NCBI RefSeq assembly: GCF_018205975.1 | Contig: NZ_CP073577.1 | Span: 2,356,001-2,420,000, forward strand | From: Erythrobacter sp. JK5 | Lineage (GTDB): Bacteria; Pseudomonadota; Alphaproteobacteria; Sphingomonadales; Sphingomonadaceae | Direction: 5' to 3' | DNA length: 64,000 nucleotides | In this document: in pieces, positions 34,904 to 43,598 of the stretch | Layout of the letters: every line of letters begins with the position of its first letter | Position numbering within the stretch: the first letter of the stretch is position 1 | Notes under the pieces: model-generated | Told to the model about the DNA's origin: nothing | Databases searched by the model: none | Seen by the model: the letters and a program-made list of their open reading frames with translations, nothing else | Program-made: the position numbers and the translations under genes

Positions 34904-35854
34904 TCAGCCCGATCCGGTCAGCTGCACGAACACGTCCTCGAGATCGGCCTCGCGGGTGGTCACGTCGACGATCGTGTGCCCGTGCGATTGCACCAGCGCC
35001 AGCACCTGTCCCGCGCTCGTCGCGTCGCGATCGTAGGTCACTTCGAGCGTGCGCGGGGTCAGCAATTCGCAGCGGTTGAACTCGGCCTCGCGCGGCACTT
35101 CGGCGATATCCGCGTCGAGTTCGATCCGAACCACCTTGTCGCGCGCCATCTCGATCAGTTCCTGCGTCGGCTTGTTGGCGATCAGCTGTCCGTGATTGAT
35201 GATCGCGATCCGATCGCACAGCTCTTCGGCCTCTTCGAGATAGTGCGTCGTCAGCACCACGGTCACGCCTTCGCGGTTCATCTCGGTGACGAGCTCCCAC
35301 AGCTGGCGCCGTAGTTCGACGTCGACCCCGGCGGTCGGCTCGTCGAGCACCAGGATCGGGGGCGAGTGCACCATCGCCTTGGCGACCAGCAGTCGCCGCT
35401 TCATCCCGCCCGACAGCGTGCGAGCATAGGCATCGCGCTTGTCCGAGAGGCGTACGGCGGCGAGCAGTTCCTCGCTGCGCCGGTCGCTTGCGGGAACTCC
35501 GTAGAACCCGCCCTGGTTCTCGAGCACTTCGAACGGGGTAAAGAACGGGTCGAACACGATTTCCTGCGGCACGATCCCGATCGCGCGACTGGCATTGCGC
35601 CGGTGCGTATCGATGTCGAAGCCCCAGATTTCTGCGCTGCCCGAAGTCTTGTTAACCAGCCCCGCGAGAATATTGATCAGCGTCGATTTGCCCGCGCCAT
35701 TGGGGCCGAGCAGGCCGAAGATCGAACCCTCGGGCACGTCGAAGCTGACCCCGTCGAGGGCGAGCTTGCCCTGCGCATCCTCGCCGGTCGCTCCCTTGGG
35801 CGCGGCGTAGCGCTTCACGAGGTTGTCGATGCGGATAGCGGGCGGTGTGGCCAT
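34904..35854 (-). CDS. ABC transporter ATP-binding protein
   Basis: This is a 316-residue protein. Walker A GPNGAGKSTLINILAG, signature LSGGMKRRLLVAKAM, Walker B ILVLDEPTAGVD and the H-loop TTHYLEEA are all intact. It is of the drug/Nod-type ABC-2 exporter class with a C-terminal regulatory extension of about 90 residues. No permease gene is adjacent, so the permease must be encoded elsewhere. The start is at MATPPAIRIDNL (35854); upstream frame is non-coding. Confidence 0.9.
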   Translation of the reverse strand: MATPPAIRIDNLVKRYAAPKGATGEDAQGKLALDGVSFDVPEGSIFGLLGPNGAGKSTLINILAGLVNKTSGSAEIWGFDIDTHRRNASRAIGIVPQEIVFDPFFTPFEVLENQGGFYGVPASDRRSEELLAAVRLSDKRDAYARTLSGGMKRRLLVAKAMVHSPPILVLDEPTAGVDVELRRQLWELVTEMNREGVTVVLTTHYLEEAEELCDRIAIINHGQLIANKPTQELIEMARDKVVRIELDADIAEVPREAEFNRCELLTPRTLEVTYDRDATSAGQVLALVQSHGHTIVDVTTREADLEDVFVQLTGSG

Positions 35855-35983
35855 GGGCCCGCCATAGAGCAGCGACAGGGGCGCGCAAGGGTCCAGGCAC
35901 ATGGTCGAATTCCGCAATGCTTGCGCTGCCGTTAACCCTGCTTGGTGAGGACAAGGATACACCTGCGGCCCTAGTGCAGCGTC

Positions 35984-36565
35984 GTGATCGATCGCTTTCC
36001 TTCCACGCCGCGCCTGCGCGCAGCGCGACGCGCGTCCTTGGCGGGAGCGCTCATTGCCGGGCTCGCGCTCGCTCCGGGAACGGCGCAAGCCCAGTCGGAC
36101 CAGAGCATCACTACGCGTGTCGGGTTGATCGACCCTCTCACCATCACCAAGCTCTCCGACATGGATTTCGGCGACATCATCGGGCCGAACGCCGGGACCA
36201 TCGTTCTCACCCCGACCGCGACGCCGAGCTGCACCGCGACGGGCGGGCTCGTCCATACCGCGGAATGCCAGCCCGCCACTTTCGGCGGCTACGGTCCGAC
36301 CAATGCCCGCGTGCGCGTGCGCCGTCCGATCGGCAACACGATCACGCTGACCGGCCCAGGCGCGGACATGACCGTCACCAACATCACCATCAATGGCGAC
36401 CCCGACCTGACGCCGGTGCGTTCGAACCCCAACTGGGAGCGTTTCCGGATCGCCAGGGCAGACGGTACCTTCATATTTCGCGTCGGCGGCACGCTGAACG
36501 TCAATGCCAACCAGGCGCCGGGCCTTTATACCGGTACGTTCGAAATCCGGCTCGATTACCAGTAA
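35984..36565 (+). CDS. exported DUF4402 protein (copy 1)
   Basis: This 193-residue protein has a signal peptide (ASLAGALIAGLALAPGTAQAQ). The DUF4402 pattern is TITKLSDMDFGDIIGPNAGTI near residue 52 and, at the end, FIFRVGGTLNVNANQAPGLY then GTFEIRLDYQ. A Cys pair (SCTATGG, AECQ) may form a disulfide. The protein ends with alternating hydrophobic residues and a penultimate Tyr, as in chaperone-usher pilins. GTG start. It is first of three paralogues. Confidence 0.8.
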   Translation: MIDRFPSTPRLRAARRASLAGALIAGLALAPGTAQAQSDQSITTRVGLIDPLTITKLSDMDFGDIIGPNAGTIVLTPTATPSCTATGGLVHTAECQPATFGGYGPTNARVRVRRPIGNTITLTGPGADMTVTNITINGDPDLTPVRSNPNWERFRIARADGTFIFRVGGTLNVNANQAPGLYTGTFEIRLDYQ

Positions 36566-36646
36566 TCGCGATCTGCGCTTGTTTGCGAAAAATTAGGCAT
36601 GCTGCTTCACCCGAATTTGCCCGTGGAGCCCGTAAAGCACCGCGAG

Positions 36647-37222
36647 ATGATGCGTCCTCTGAAACTCCGATGGCCTCGCCGGACCGGCCGCCTCCTGACC
36701 GGTTCGATCTCGCTGGCAGTCGCTGGCTTCGCGCTTTCGGTGAGCCCTGCTTCTGCGCAGGATACCGCCAGCGTCCCCACCGCCGTGCGTCTGCAGGGCG
36801 ATACCCGCATCACCAAACTGGGCGATCTCGATTTCGGCGATATCCTGCCGGGCGCGAGCGGCGGGACGATCACCGTTGCGGTCGACAGCACAGTCTCGAC
36901 CAGCGGGACGGTGCAGTCGCTCAATAGCGGACAGCAGGCTGCCTCGTTCGAGATAACCCGTCAGATCCTGGCCGACTTCCCGACCTATGTCGGCCCGGGA
37001 GGCAGCGACACGATCCAGCTGGTAAATCAGGGCGATCCGACGGCGACGATGACGCTGCGCAATTTCACCACCGATTTCAACCGCACGATCATCTTCGGCC
37101 TGCCCGCCTATCTGTTCCGTACCACCTACGATTTCCGCGTCGGCGGGACGCTCGATGTCGCTGCGGATCAGGAGCCGGGCAGCTATCTCGGCACCTTCGT
37201 GGTCACGATCGATTACAACTGA
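36647..37222 (+). CDS. exported DUF4402 protein (copy 2)
   Basis: This protein has about 191 residues with a signal peptide (LTGSISLAVAGFALSVSPASAQ, about residues 17-38). ITKLGDLDFGDILPGASGG and YDFRVGGTLDVAADQEPGSY with the terminal FVVTIDYN repeat the copy-1 pattern, without the Cys pair. ATG 36647 is chosen to give a compact signal peptide; ATG 36599 is possible. It is 81 bases after copy 1. Confidence 0.8.
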   Translation: MMRPLKLRWPRRTGRLLTGSISLAVAGFALSVSPASAQDTASVPTAVRLQGDTRITKLGDLDFGDILPGASGGTITVAVDSTVSTSGTVQSLNSGQQAASFEITRQILADFPTYVGPGGSDTIQLVNQGDPTATMTLRNFTTDFNRTIIFGLPAYLFRTTYDFRVGGTLDVAADQEPGSYLGTFVVTIDYN

Positions 37223-37286
37223 CCCGGTCGCTTCGGGAACAAACAGCAATTGAATTCGCCGCGCGGCGCGATTATTCGCTCGCTGC

Positions 37287-37550
37287 ATGAGCATGCCACC
37301 TCCTCCCGAAGTCCTGCTGGTCGAAACTCGCCGGGTCAGCTGCGATGGTGCCAGCGGCATTCGCGCGGGCGATGGCTATCGCCCCGCTGCGCTCGGCCAT
37401 CCGCGGATCTATCTCGAGATCGACGAGCACGGCTATGTCGATTGCGGATATTGCGACCGGCGGTTCGTGCTGAAGGGAGGACCGGCAGACGGGGTCGACC
37501 AGGCGAGCCTGCCCGATATTTCCGAAGGTGCCGATCCGGGGCACCGGTAA
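37287..37550 (+). CDS. zinc-finger CHCC domain protein (NDUFS6-like)
   Basis: This 87-residue protein has zinc ligands in the CHCC order: VSCDGA, then LGHPRIYLEI, then YVDCGYCDRRFVL. Bacterial members resemble mitochondrial complex I subunit NDUFS6 and are small cytoplasmic zinc proteins. It lies between the second and third DUF4402 genes but is unlikely to share their export role. Confidence 0.85.
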   Translation: MSMPPPPEVLLVETRRVSCDGASGIRAGDGYRPAALGHPRIYLEIDEHGYVDCGYCDRRFVLKGGPADGVDQASLPDISEGADPGHR

Positions 37551-37645
37551 CCGGCGAGCTCGGCAAGAGCCGATTAAGCATGATCTCAAACCAAAATTAA
37601 CCCATCGTCGCTAGCCACTCTGGCAACAGGGGCGCCAAGGTTATC

Positions 37646-38191
37646 ATGCTGTCTATTTTCCGGAAATTCGGTCTGCCGTACGCGGCAATTGGGTACTTCT
37701 GCGCGCCCGTTGCCGCGCTGGCGCAAGACGCCGACAGCGCCGATGCGCAGGCGTTTCTCGTCACCCCGCTCAGCTTCGTCAAGCAGACCGACCTCGATTT
37801 CGGCCAGATCATCCCGGCGAACACCAACGGCACAGTCACGATGGATTCGACCGGCGCGGTGACGACCACCGGCGGCGTGGTGCAGGTCGACGGAACGCAG
37901 ATTCCGGCGCGGTTCTGGGGGTACGGCACGTTCAACCAGACGGTGCTGATCAATATCGATGCGAACACCTATCTGTTGACCCGCGAAGGCGGCACCCAGA
38001 CCATGCTGCTCGACCGCATGACCATCGGCAGCGCGCCGCCGATCCGCATCCGCACCAGCCCGCGTCGGTTCCGGATCGCCAATCCCGATGGCTATTTCTC
38101 GTTCACGATTGCCGGGCGTTTGCAGGTGGGAGCCAATCAGGCCCCCGGGGTCTACAAGGGCGAGTTCGCGGTCACGCTCGAATACGAATAG
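37646..38191 (+). CDS. exported DUF4402 protein (copy 3)
   Basis: This 181-residue protein has a signal peptide (cleavage near AALAQ-D). LSFVKQTDLDFGQIIPANTNG and YFSFTIAGRLQVGANQAPGVY with the terminal FAVTLEYE follow the family pattern. It diverges from copies 1 and 2 in the middle (about residues 80-140). Confidence 0.8.
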   Translation: MLSIFRKFGLPYAAIGYFCAPVAALAQDADSADAQAFLVTPLSFVKQTDLDFGQIIPANTNGTVTMDSTGAVTTTGGVVQVDGTQIPARFWGYGTFNQTVLINIDANTYLLTREGGTQTMLLDRMTIGSAPPIRIRTSPRRFRIANPDGYFSFTIAGRLQVGANQAPGVYKGEFAVTLEYE

Positions 38192-38274
38192 GCCCGCATG
38201 GCCGCGCCCGATGCTCATCGCGCGTTCAGGCAAGCGGGTGCAGTGTGGTGCTCCAGTCTAAGAGGAGACCGCCG

Positions 38275-38742
38275 ATGCTTCGCCTGCCGCGTCCCGCCCG
38301 CCTGTCCGCTCTCGCTCTTGCCGGTGCTGCCGTCACCATGACGCTCGGGGCGGTTTCGCCCGCCATGGCCGAACAGGATCAGCCGGAATCGGACCAAATG
38401 ACCAAGGGTGAGCAGAAGCTCGCCAAATTGCTCGAAGGCCGCGTCGCCGGCGAGCCGCAACGATGCATCCGCACACGGATCAACAATCGGCTGCGCGTGA
38501 TCGACGAGACCGCCTACGTCTATGGCAGCGGTCGCACGATCTACGTCCAGCGGACCCGCAATCCCGACCAGATCGACAGCGACGACGCACTGGTGACGCG
38601 CCGGTTCAGTGCCAGCGAGCTGTGCAAGCTCGATGTCGTAACCACGGTCGATCGCTCCGCCGGATTCTTCACCGGCGCAGTGTTCTTCGCCGACTTCGTT
38701 CCGTACACCCGTGTGGACAACGGCGAGGACGCCGACGGCTGA
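38275..38742 (+). CDS. exported protein of unknown function
   Basis: This 155-residue protein has a signal peptide (LALAGAAVTMTLGAVSPAMA). The mature part has two Cys (PQRCIRTR, ELCKLD) about 55 residues apart and a QMTKGEQKLAKLLEGR helix. Similar short proteins are common in sphingomonads; function is unknown. A GAGGAG ribosome-binding site precedes the ATG. Confidence 0.65.
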   Translation: MLRLPRPARLSALALAGAAVTMTLGAVSPAMAEQDQPESDQMTKGEQKLAKLLEGRVAGEPQRCIRTRINNRLRVIDETAYVYGSGRTIYVQRTRNPDQIDSDDALVTRRFSASELCKLDVVTTVDRSAGFFTGAVFFADFVPYTRVDNGEDADG

Positions 38743-38920
38743 TCGTCAGCCGCAAACGGCGCTGTCGGAGCGCCTGCACCGTCCCGCCGAGGATCATCAG
38801 GTCCGACAGTAAGGCGGACCCTGCATCGGAGCTGCGCCCGGCCCTGAATTCGCCCGATTGCGTACGGGCGCGTTAACCCACTGTAATGGTTTGACCGGGC
38901 GGCAATCCCGCTCAGATCCG

Positions 38921-39907
38921 CTATGCGGGCACTTTCTCGTGCATCATCGCGTTCATTCGCGCGAGAATGTCCTCCGCCTGGCTCATGATTCCGTCGATCA
39001 GGTCCTGGCAGGTCGGGATATCGTTGATCAGCCCCGCGACCATGCCGCAACTCCACGCGCCCTTGTCCATGTCGCCTTCCATCATGATCGAGGGATAGAC
39101 CCCGGCGACTTCGGGCAGGATATCCTGGATCGTGATTGCATCGCCCAGCTCCTTTTCCTTTTCAAGCAGCCGCTCGACTGCATCGTTGTGGAGCACGCGT
39201 TCGGTGTTGCGCAGCGGGCGCATCACAAGGCGGGTATCGAGTTCGCTGGCCTCGACGATCGCGCGCTTCACGTTCTCGTGCACGGACGCTTCCTTGGTGG
39301 CGATGAAGCGGGTGCCCATGTTCATCCCCTGCGCGCCCATCGCCAGACTGGCGACGAGACTGCGCCCGTCGGCCATGCCGCCGCTTGAGACGAAGGGAAT
39401 GTCGAGCTCGTCCGCCGCGCGCGGCAGCAGGATGAAATTGGGAATGTCGTCTTCGCCCGGATGCCCGCCGCATTCGAACCCATCGACCGACACTGCGTCG
39501 CAGCCGATTTCCTGCGCCTTCAGCGAATGCCGCACACTGGTGCATTTGTGAATCACCTTGATGCCTGCGTCCTTGAGCGGCGGCAGCAGCTCGACCGGGT
39601 TGCGCCCGGCGGTCTCGACGACCTTCACTCCGCCATCGATGACCGCCTTCAAAAGACCGGGATAATCGGGCGGAGTCAGCGTCGGCAGGATGGTGAGGTT
39701 CACACCAAACGGCTTGTCGGTCATGTCGTGGCAGCGCGCGATCTCGTTGGCGAGCTTTTCGGGCGTGCCCTGCGTGAGCCCGGTGATGATCCCTAGGCCG
39801 CCCGCATTCGAAACCGCCGCCGCCAGTTCGGCAAAGCCGACGTAGTGCATCCCGCCCTGAATGATGGGGTGCTGGATGCCGAACATTTCGGTGATGGCGG
39901 TCTTCAT
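38921..39907 (-). CDS. nitronate monooxygenase family flavoprotein
   Basis: This 328-residue FMN TIM barrel of the 2-nitropropane dioxygenase group has IIQGGMHYVGFAELAAAVSNAGG near residue 15, then AGRNPVELLPPLKDAGIKVIHKC, VSVDGFECGGHPGED and SSGGMADGRSLVASLAMGAQGM. The GFECGGHPGE loop is the family FMN phosphate region with the catalytic His. Enoyl-reductase FabK-like activity is a possible alternative. Confidence 0.9.
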   Translation of the reverse strand: MKTAITEMFGIQHPIIQGGMHYVGFAELAAAVSNAGGLGIITGLTQGTPEKLANEIARCHDMTDKPFGVNLTILPTLTPPDYPGLLKAVIDGGVKVVETAGRNPVELLPPLKDAGIKVIHKCTSVRHSLKAQEIGCDAVSVDGFECGGHPGEDDIPNFILLPRAADELDIPFVSSGGMADGRSLVASLAMGAQGMNMGTRFIATKEASVHENVKRAIVEASELDTRLVMRPLRNTERVLHNDAVERLLEKEKELGDAITIQDILPEVAGVYPSIMMEGDMDKGAWSCGMVAGLINDIPTCQDLIDGIMSQAEDILARMNAMMHEKVPA

Positions 39908-40005
39908 GGGTCAGTGTCCTCCCGGGAATGGTAATTTTCGCGTGAGACAAGCGGAGAATCCGCTCGCTTGCAAGCGCGCATTTGAGGAGGCCCCAAGCCG
40001 TAGCG

Positions 40006-40662
40006 TCAGGCCGGGTCGCGCGTGATCGGGCCGGTTTCGCACAGCTCGCTGACCACGCAGATGTCGCATTTCGGCACGCGCGCGCGGCACACACGCTTGC
40101 CGAACTGGATCAGCCAGAAATGCCCGTCCGCCATCGCCCAGTCGGGGCTGCGCTCTTCCAATTGCTGCGCGGTTTTGTCCGCCGTCTTGGCCTGCGTCAG
40201 CCCGATGCGATTGCACACCCGGTGCACGTGGGTGTCGACCGCGATCACGTCTTTGCCGAAGGTGAAGCTCATCACGATGTCCGCGCATTTGCGCCCGATC
40301 CCCGGCAGGCTCATCAACCCTTCGCGCGTGTCGGGGACCGCGCCATCATGTTCCTCGAGCAAGGCGGTGCAGAACTTGCGGATGTTCTTCGTCTTGTTGT
40401 TGTAGAGCCCGCACGGCTTGATCGCTTCGGCGATGGCCTCGTCATCGAGCGCGAGCATGTCCTCCGGCGTTTTCGCCAGCTTGAACAGCGCGCGCGTCGC
40501 CGCGGCCGTGTTGCGATCGAGCGATTGCGCGGAGAGCATGCAGGAGATGCACGATCGAAATGCGTCGGGCTGCCCCTTCGGCCCCTTGGCGTTCTTCGTC
40601 CGGCCCGGCATTGCCTCGGACAGGCGGCGGTACACCTCTTCGACTTCGTTTTCGCTGAGCAT
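40006..40662 (-). CDS. nth: endonuclease III (DNA glycosylase/AP lyase)
   Basis: This 218-residue enzyme removes oxidised pyrimidines. The helix-hairpin-helix LMSLPGIGRKCADIVMSFTF contains the catalytic Lys, followed by the catalytic Asp in VIAVDTHVHRV. The 4Fe-4S loop is C-x6-C-x2-C-x5-C in CRARVPKCDICVVSELC. It lies six bases downstream of a second HhH-GPD gene. Confidence 0.93.
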   Translation of the reverse strand: MLSENEVEEVYRRLSEAMPGRTKNAKGPKGQPDAFRSCISCMLSAQSLDRNTAAATRALFKLAKTPEDMLALDDEAIAEAIKPCGLYNNKTKNIRKFCTALLEEHDGAVPDTREGLMSLPGIGRKCADIVMSFTFGKDVIAVDTHVHRVCNRIGLTQAKTADKTAQQLEERSPDWAMADGHFWLIQFGKRVCRARVPKCDICVVSELCETGPITRDPA

Positions 40663-40668
40663 GAAGGT

Positions 40669-41382
40669 TCAGCGAGCGGGAGCGGATGCGGTTCCGGTTT
40701 CGCAATCCTCGCGCACCGGGCAGCCATCGCATTTCGCCTTGCGGGGGCGGCAATAGGTCTGGCCGAGTTTCTTCAGCAGCAGGTGGTGTTCGTCCATGTC
40801 GGCGGCAGTCCATTCCGGCGGCACGATTGGCATCAGCGCGTCATAGGTCTTCGCCGTGTCGGCCCTGGCTGGGACGATCCCCATGCGCTGCATGATCCGG
40901 CGGTGATGCCCGTCGATCACCATCGCGCGCCGCTCGAAGGTGCTGGCGTTCATTACCCCGGCGGAGTTCTTGCGCGCTACTCCGGGCAGCGTTTCGAGCC
41001 ATGCCATCGCATCGGCGGTGTCGAGATTGGAGAGGTGCCGCAGGTCGACGCTGCCGCGTTCGGCGATGATGGCGTTAAGGCAGGCCTTCAGCCGCTCGGC
41101 CGCAACGCTTGGAAAGGTCTGGCGCTGGAGCCGGGCTTCGAGATTGTCGACCGGCGCCGCCGCGACCTCCTCCCACGATCCGTATTCGGCGATCAGCGCG
41201 TCGGTCGAGGCATTCGAGGCTGCGGTCCTGGTCTGCGCGCCGATCACCCCATGAACCAGCACCCACACCGGTTCGCGCCGCTTGTCGGGCGGACGGACGA
41301 TCCGTCCGAACCTTTCGATCAGCGCGGCCTGGACCCGGCGCAGGATTTCGGTGCGATCATCGGGCCCCAAGTCGAGCTGCAT
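40669..41382 (-). CDS. second HhH-GPD endonuclease III-like glycosylase
   Basis: This is a 237-residue protein. The HhH motif is LETLPGVARKNSAGVMN with the catalytic-type Lys. The aspartate is in MVIDGHHRRIMQ, and a 4Fe-4S loop of C-x6-C-x2-C-x5-C occurs in CRPRKAKCDGCPVREDC. It is divergent from Nth (VIDGHH replaces VDTHVH), so the substrate may differ. It overlaps the upstream YdjM-like gene by 26 bases and precedes nth by six. Confidence 0.85.
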   Translation of the reverse strand: MQLDLGPDDRTEILRRVQAALIERFGRIVRPPDKRREPVWVLVHGVIGAQTRTAASNASTDALIAEYGSWEEVAAAPVDNLEARLQRQTFPSVAAERLKACLNAIIAERGSVDLRHLSNLDTADAMAWLETLPGVARKNSAGVMNASTFERRAMVIDGHHRRIMQRMGIVPARADTAKTYDALMPIVPPEWTAADMDEHHLLLKKLGQTYCRPRKAKCDGCPVREDCETGTASAPAR

Positions 41383-41887
41383 GGCGCGCTCCCCAGCCGG
41401 CAAGCGCAAGCGCGGAGCAGGGCAGCCAGACCCATACGAGTTCCGACACGATCGTGACCAGTCCGCGCGGCGAGAAGAACGACAGGCCGATCGGCGAAAC
41501 CCGGATCGGGGTTGCCGGCGCAAAGATCCGCGCCTGGTGGAACGGCCACCACAGCGCCGATCCCAGCCCGCCGCTGGTGAGCGTATCGAGCAGCCCGTGG
41601 CTGGCCATGGCAAGGAACAGGAAGGCGAGACCGGTGAGGCTGCGCGCTTCCTTCCACACCAGCGCCAGCGCCGCCGCGCACAGCGCCGCGAAGGCCAGCG
41701 AATGCGTCGCGCCGCGGTGACCCCACGGGTCGGCATAGTCGATTCCCAACCCGAACCCGATCACGTCGGCATCGGGCAAAATTGCAAACATCGCACCCGC
41801 GATGGCCAGCCGGGGCGAAATCCGCCCGCCCCCTGCCGCAACGGCGATTGCCATCGGCACCACCGCATGGGTGAAGATTGTCGGCAA
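41357..41887 (-). CDS. YdjM-like (DUF457) membrane-bound metal-dependent hydrolase
   Basis: This 176-residue membrane protein has conserved His and Asp ligands near membrane segments: PTIFTHAVVPMAIA, LPDADVIGF, GHRGATHSLAFA and ASHGLLDTLT. Homologues include LexA-regulated YdjM. The co-location with two DNA-glycosylase genes fits a repair-associated operon but may be incidental. Confidence 0.85.
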   Translation of the reverse strand: MPTIFTHAVVPMAIAVAAGGGRISPRLAIAGAMFAILPDADVIGFGLGIDYADPWGHRGATHSLAFAALCAAALALVWKEARSLTGLAFLFLAMASHGLLDTLTSGGLGSALWWPFHQARIFAPATPIRVSPIGLSFFSPRGLVTIVSELVWVWLPCSALALAGWGARHAARLGAR

Positions 41888-41893
41888 TGGGGT

Positions 41894-42511
41894 CTACCGC
41901 TCGAACGCGATCGAGAAAGTCACCGGCACGGCGGGCGTGATCGACGGCAACCCGGCAAGCTGCTGCAACTGCGCCAGCCCCTCAGTCAGGTCGAGCGCAT
42001 CGGCGTAGACGATCACCGGCTCCTTCGAGGCGACCAGCACGCGGTCGGCGGAGACACGGGTGACGTCGACCTCGGTGTCGATCGCGGTTTCCGCGCCCTT
42101 GACGCTGAGCGTGCCCTTGAGCGGTTGGGTGGTGCTTTCGCCCACTGCAAGCGCTTCGAACGCGGCAGGATCGACCTGCGCGGTGATCGTCGCTTTGGGA
42201 AACTCGGCGACGTTGAAGAAAATCTCGCGCATCCGCTCGTTGCGGATATCGACCCCGGTGCTGACCGTGGCGAGGTCGATCTCGACCGTCGCCGCGCCAT
42301 CGGGGGCGACGCTGCCCGAAAGGCCCGTGAAATGGTTGTTTTCGGCAATTTCGCCCGACTTCACGCTGACATAGTTGAGTCGCGAGGCGTCGCTGTCGAC
42401 GGTCCAGGTCCCTTCGGCCAGCGGCGGAGCCTCGGCGGGGGCCTGCTGGCAGGCGGCGAGTGCGAGAAGCGCCGATGCGGCGAGGATGCGGATTGTATGG
42501 GGCACGGTCAT
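41894..42511 (-). CDS. YceI family lipoprotein
   Basis: This 205-residue protein has a lipoprotein signal (ALLALAAC). The YceI lipocalin-like barrel shows GTWTVDSDASRLNYVSVKSG, ENNHFTGLSGSVAPDGAATV, MREIFFNVAEFPKATIT and the C-terminal AVPVTFSIAFE. The family binds isoprenoids and is periplasmic. The stop lies six bases before the YdjM-like start. Confidence 0.88.
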   Translation of the reverse strand: MTVPHTIRILAASALLALAACQQAPAEAPPLAEGTWTVDSDASRLNYVSVKSGEIAENNHFTGLSGSVAPDGAATVEIDLATVSTGVDIRNERMREIFFNVAEFPKATITAQVDPAAFEALAVGESTTQPLKGTLSVKGAETAIDTEVDVTRVSADRVLVASKEPVIVYADALDLTEGLAQLQQLAGLPSITPAVPVTFSIAFER

Positions 42512-42611
42512 TTTCCTCGGGTTTCGACAGATTGGCTTTGCCGAGCTAACGCCACAAGCGGCGAAAGGTTGCAAGCCGCTCGCGCGCAACGGACAGTCTC
42601 GTTGACTTTTC

Positions 42612-42635
42612 GACACGAAAGTGTCATTTTGACAC
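42612..42635. promoter_or_regulatory. operator of toxin-antitoxin pair: three alternating GACAC/GTGTC half-sites
   Basis: GACAC (42612-42616), GTGTC (42621-42625) and GACAC (42631-42635) form two overlapping palindromes ending one base before the antitoxin ATG. A TTGACT -35-like hexamer is at 42602. Ribbon-helix-helix antitoxins bind such repeated half-sites, so autorepression is inferred. Confidence 0.6.
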
Positions 42636-42636
42636 C

Positions 42637-42987
42637 ATGTCGAGAACCGTAAAGATCGATGAAGAGCTGGTCGAGCTGATCAGCCGTGAAGCCAAGCTGA
42701 TGAGCCGATCGCTGGCGGGCCAGGTGCGTCACTGGGTGCGCATCGGGATGAATGTCGAAAAATCGCGCTTTTTCAACTCTTCGCTGGTCGCAGATGCCCT
42801 CAACGGGCGGATCGGACCCGACGCGCTCACCACCGAGGAGCAGGAAAGCTTCGTCGAAGGGCTGTTCGATGCCGCGCGCGACGGCACGCCCGAACAGGCG
42901 CAGTTTTTCGCCGATCGCCGGGCCAGGGGGCTGGGCGCGGGTCTGACCGATGATGCCGAAACACGGAAAGCCGGTCGCGGGTCCTGA
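42637..42987 (+). CDS. ribbon-helix-helix antitoxin (ParD-like)
   Basis: This is a 116-residue protein. The N-terminal ribbon-helix-helix is SRTVKIDEELVELISREAKLMSRSLAGQVRHWVRIG (about residues 2-37). The C-terminal half is flexible and acidic (TTEEQESFVEGLFDAARDG) and probably wraps the toxin. It is coupled to the toxin by ATGA overlap. The N-terminus matches ParD-like TA-system antitoxins. Confidence 0.8.
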   Translation: MSRTVKIDEELVELISREAKLMSRSLAGQVRHWVRIGMNVEKSRFFNSSLVADALNGRIGPDALTTEEQESFVEGLFDAARDGTPEQAQFFADRRARGLGAGLTDDAETRKAGRGS

Positions 42988-43592
42988 TGGCGATTGCCGC
43001 AGGGTGTCCGACGCTGTTCCTCATCGCCGGGCCGAACGGGGCGGGCAAGACCACCTTCTACGACACCGTCCTGAAGGCGCGGGTCAACGCGCCATTCGTC
43101 AACGCCGATATCATCCAGCGCGACGAATTGCGCGATCCGTCGCTCGATGCCGCCTACACGGCAGCCCGGATCGCCGGCGAACGGCGCGAGGAGTACATTC
43201 GCCAGGGGGCCAGTTTCGTGATGGAAACGGTGTTCTCGCACCCGTCGAAGCTCGAATTGCTGGCTTCCGCCCGTGACGCCGGGTTTCGCCTGATCGTGTT
43301 TCACCTCAACGTCGCGACCCCCGATCTGGCGGTCGCGCGCGTCAAGGCGCGGATTTCCGAAGGCGGGCACGAGGTGCCCGAACACAAGATCCGCGAACGG
43401 TTCGAACGCAATCAGGCGCTGATCCGGCAGGCGGCGCTCATGGCCGACCGGGCGCTGGTGTTCGACAGCTCGGCGCTGAACGAGCGCCCCCGGGTTCTGC
43501 TCGAACTGCGGCAGGGCCGGGCCGTGCGCATCGGCGACGACCTGCCGGACTGGTTCCTGGCCCTGTATGCGCATCCCGACATGCGGGACTAG
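42987..43592 (+). CDS. zeta-type kinase toxin (AAA P-loop)
   Basis: This 201-residue P-loop kinase has Walker A FLIAGPNGAGKTTFY, then FVNADIIQRDELRD with the zeta catalytic Asp position, then ASFVMETVFSHPSKLELL and the lid region with several Arg (ARVKARISEGGHEVP, KIRERFERNQ). Zeta/PezT toxins phosphorylate UDP-N-acetylglucosamine and poison peptidoglycan synthesis. The usual partner is an epsilon-type antitoxin, but here it is a ribbon-helix-helix protein. Confidence 0.85.
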   Translation: MAIAAGCPTLFLIAGPNGAGKTTFYDTVLKARVNAPFVNADIIQRDELRDPSLDAAYTAARIAGERREEYIRQGASFVMETVFSHPSKLELLASARDAGFRLIVFHLNVATPDLAVARVKARISEGGHEVPEHKIRERFERNQALIRQAALMADRALVFDSSALNERPRVLLELRQGRAVRIGDDLPDWFLALYAHPDMRD

Positions 43593-43598
43593 CACGGC

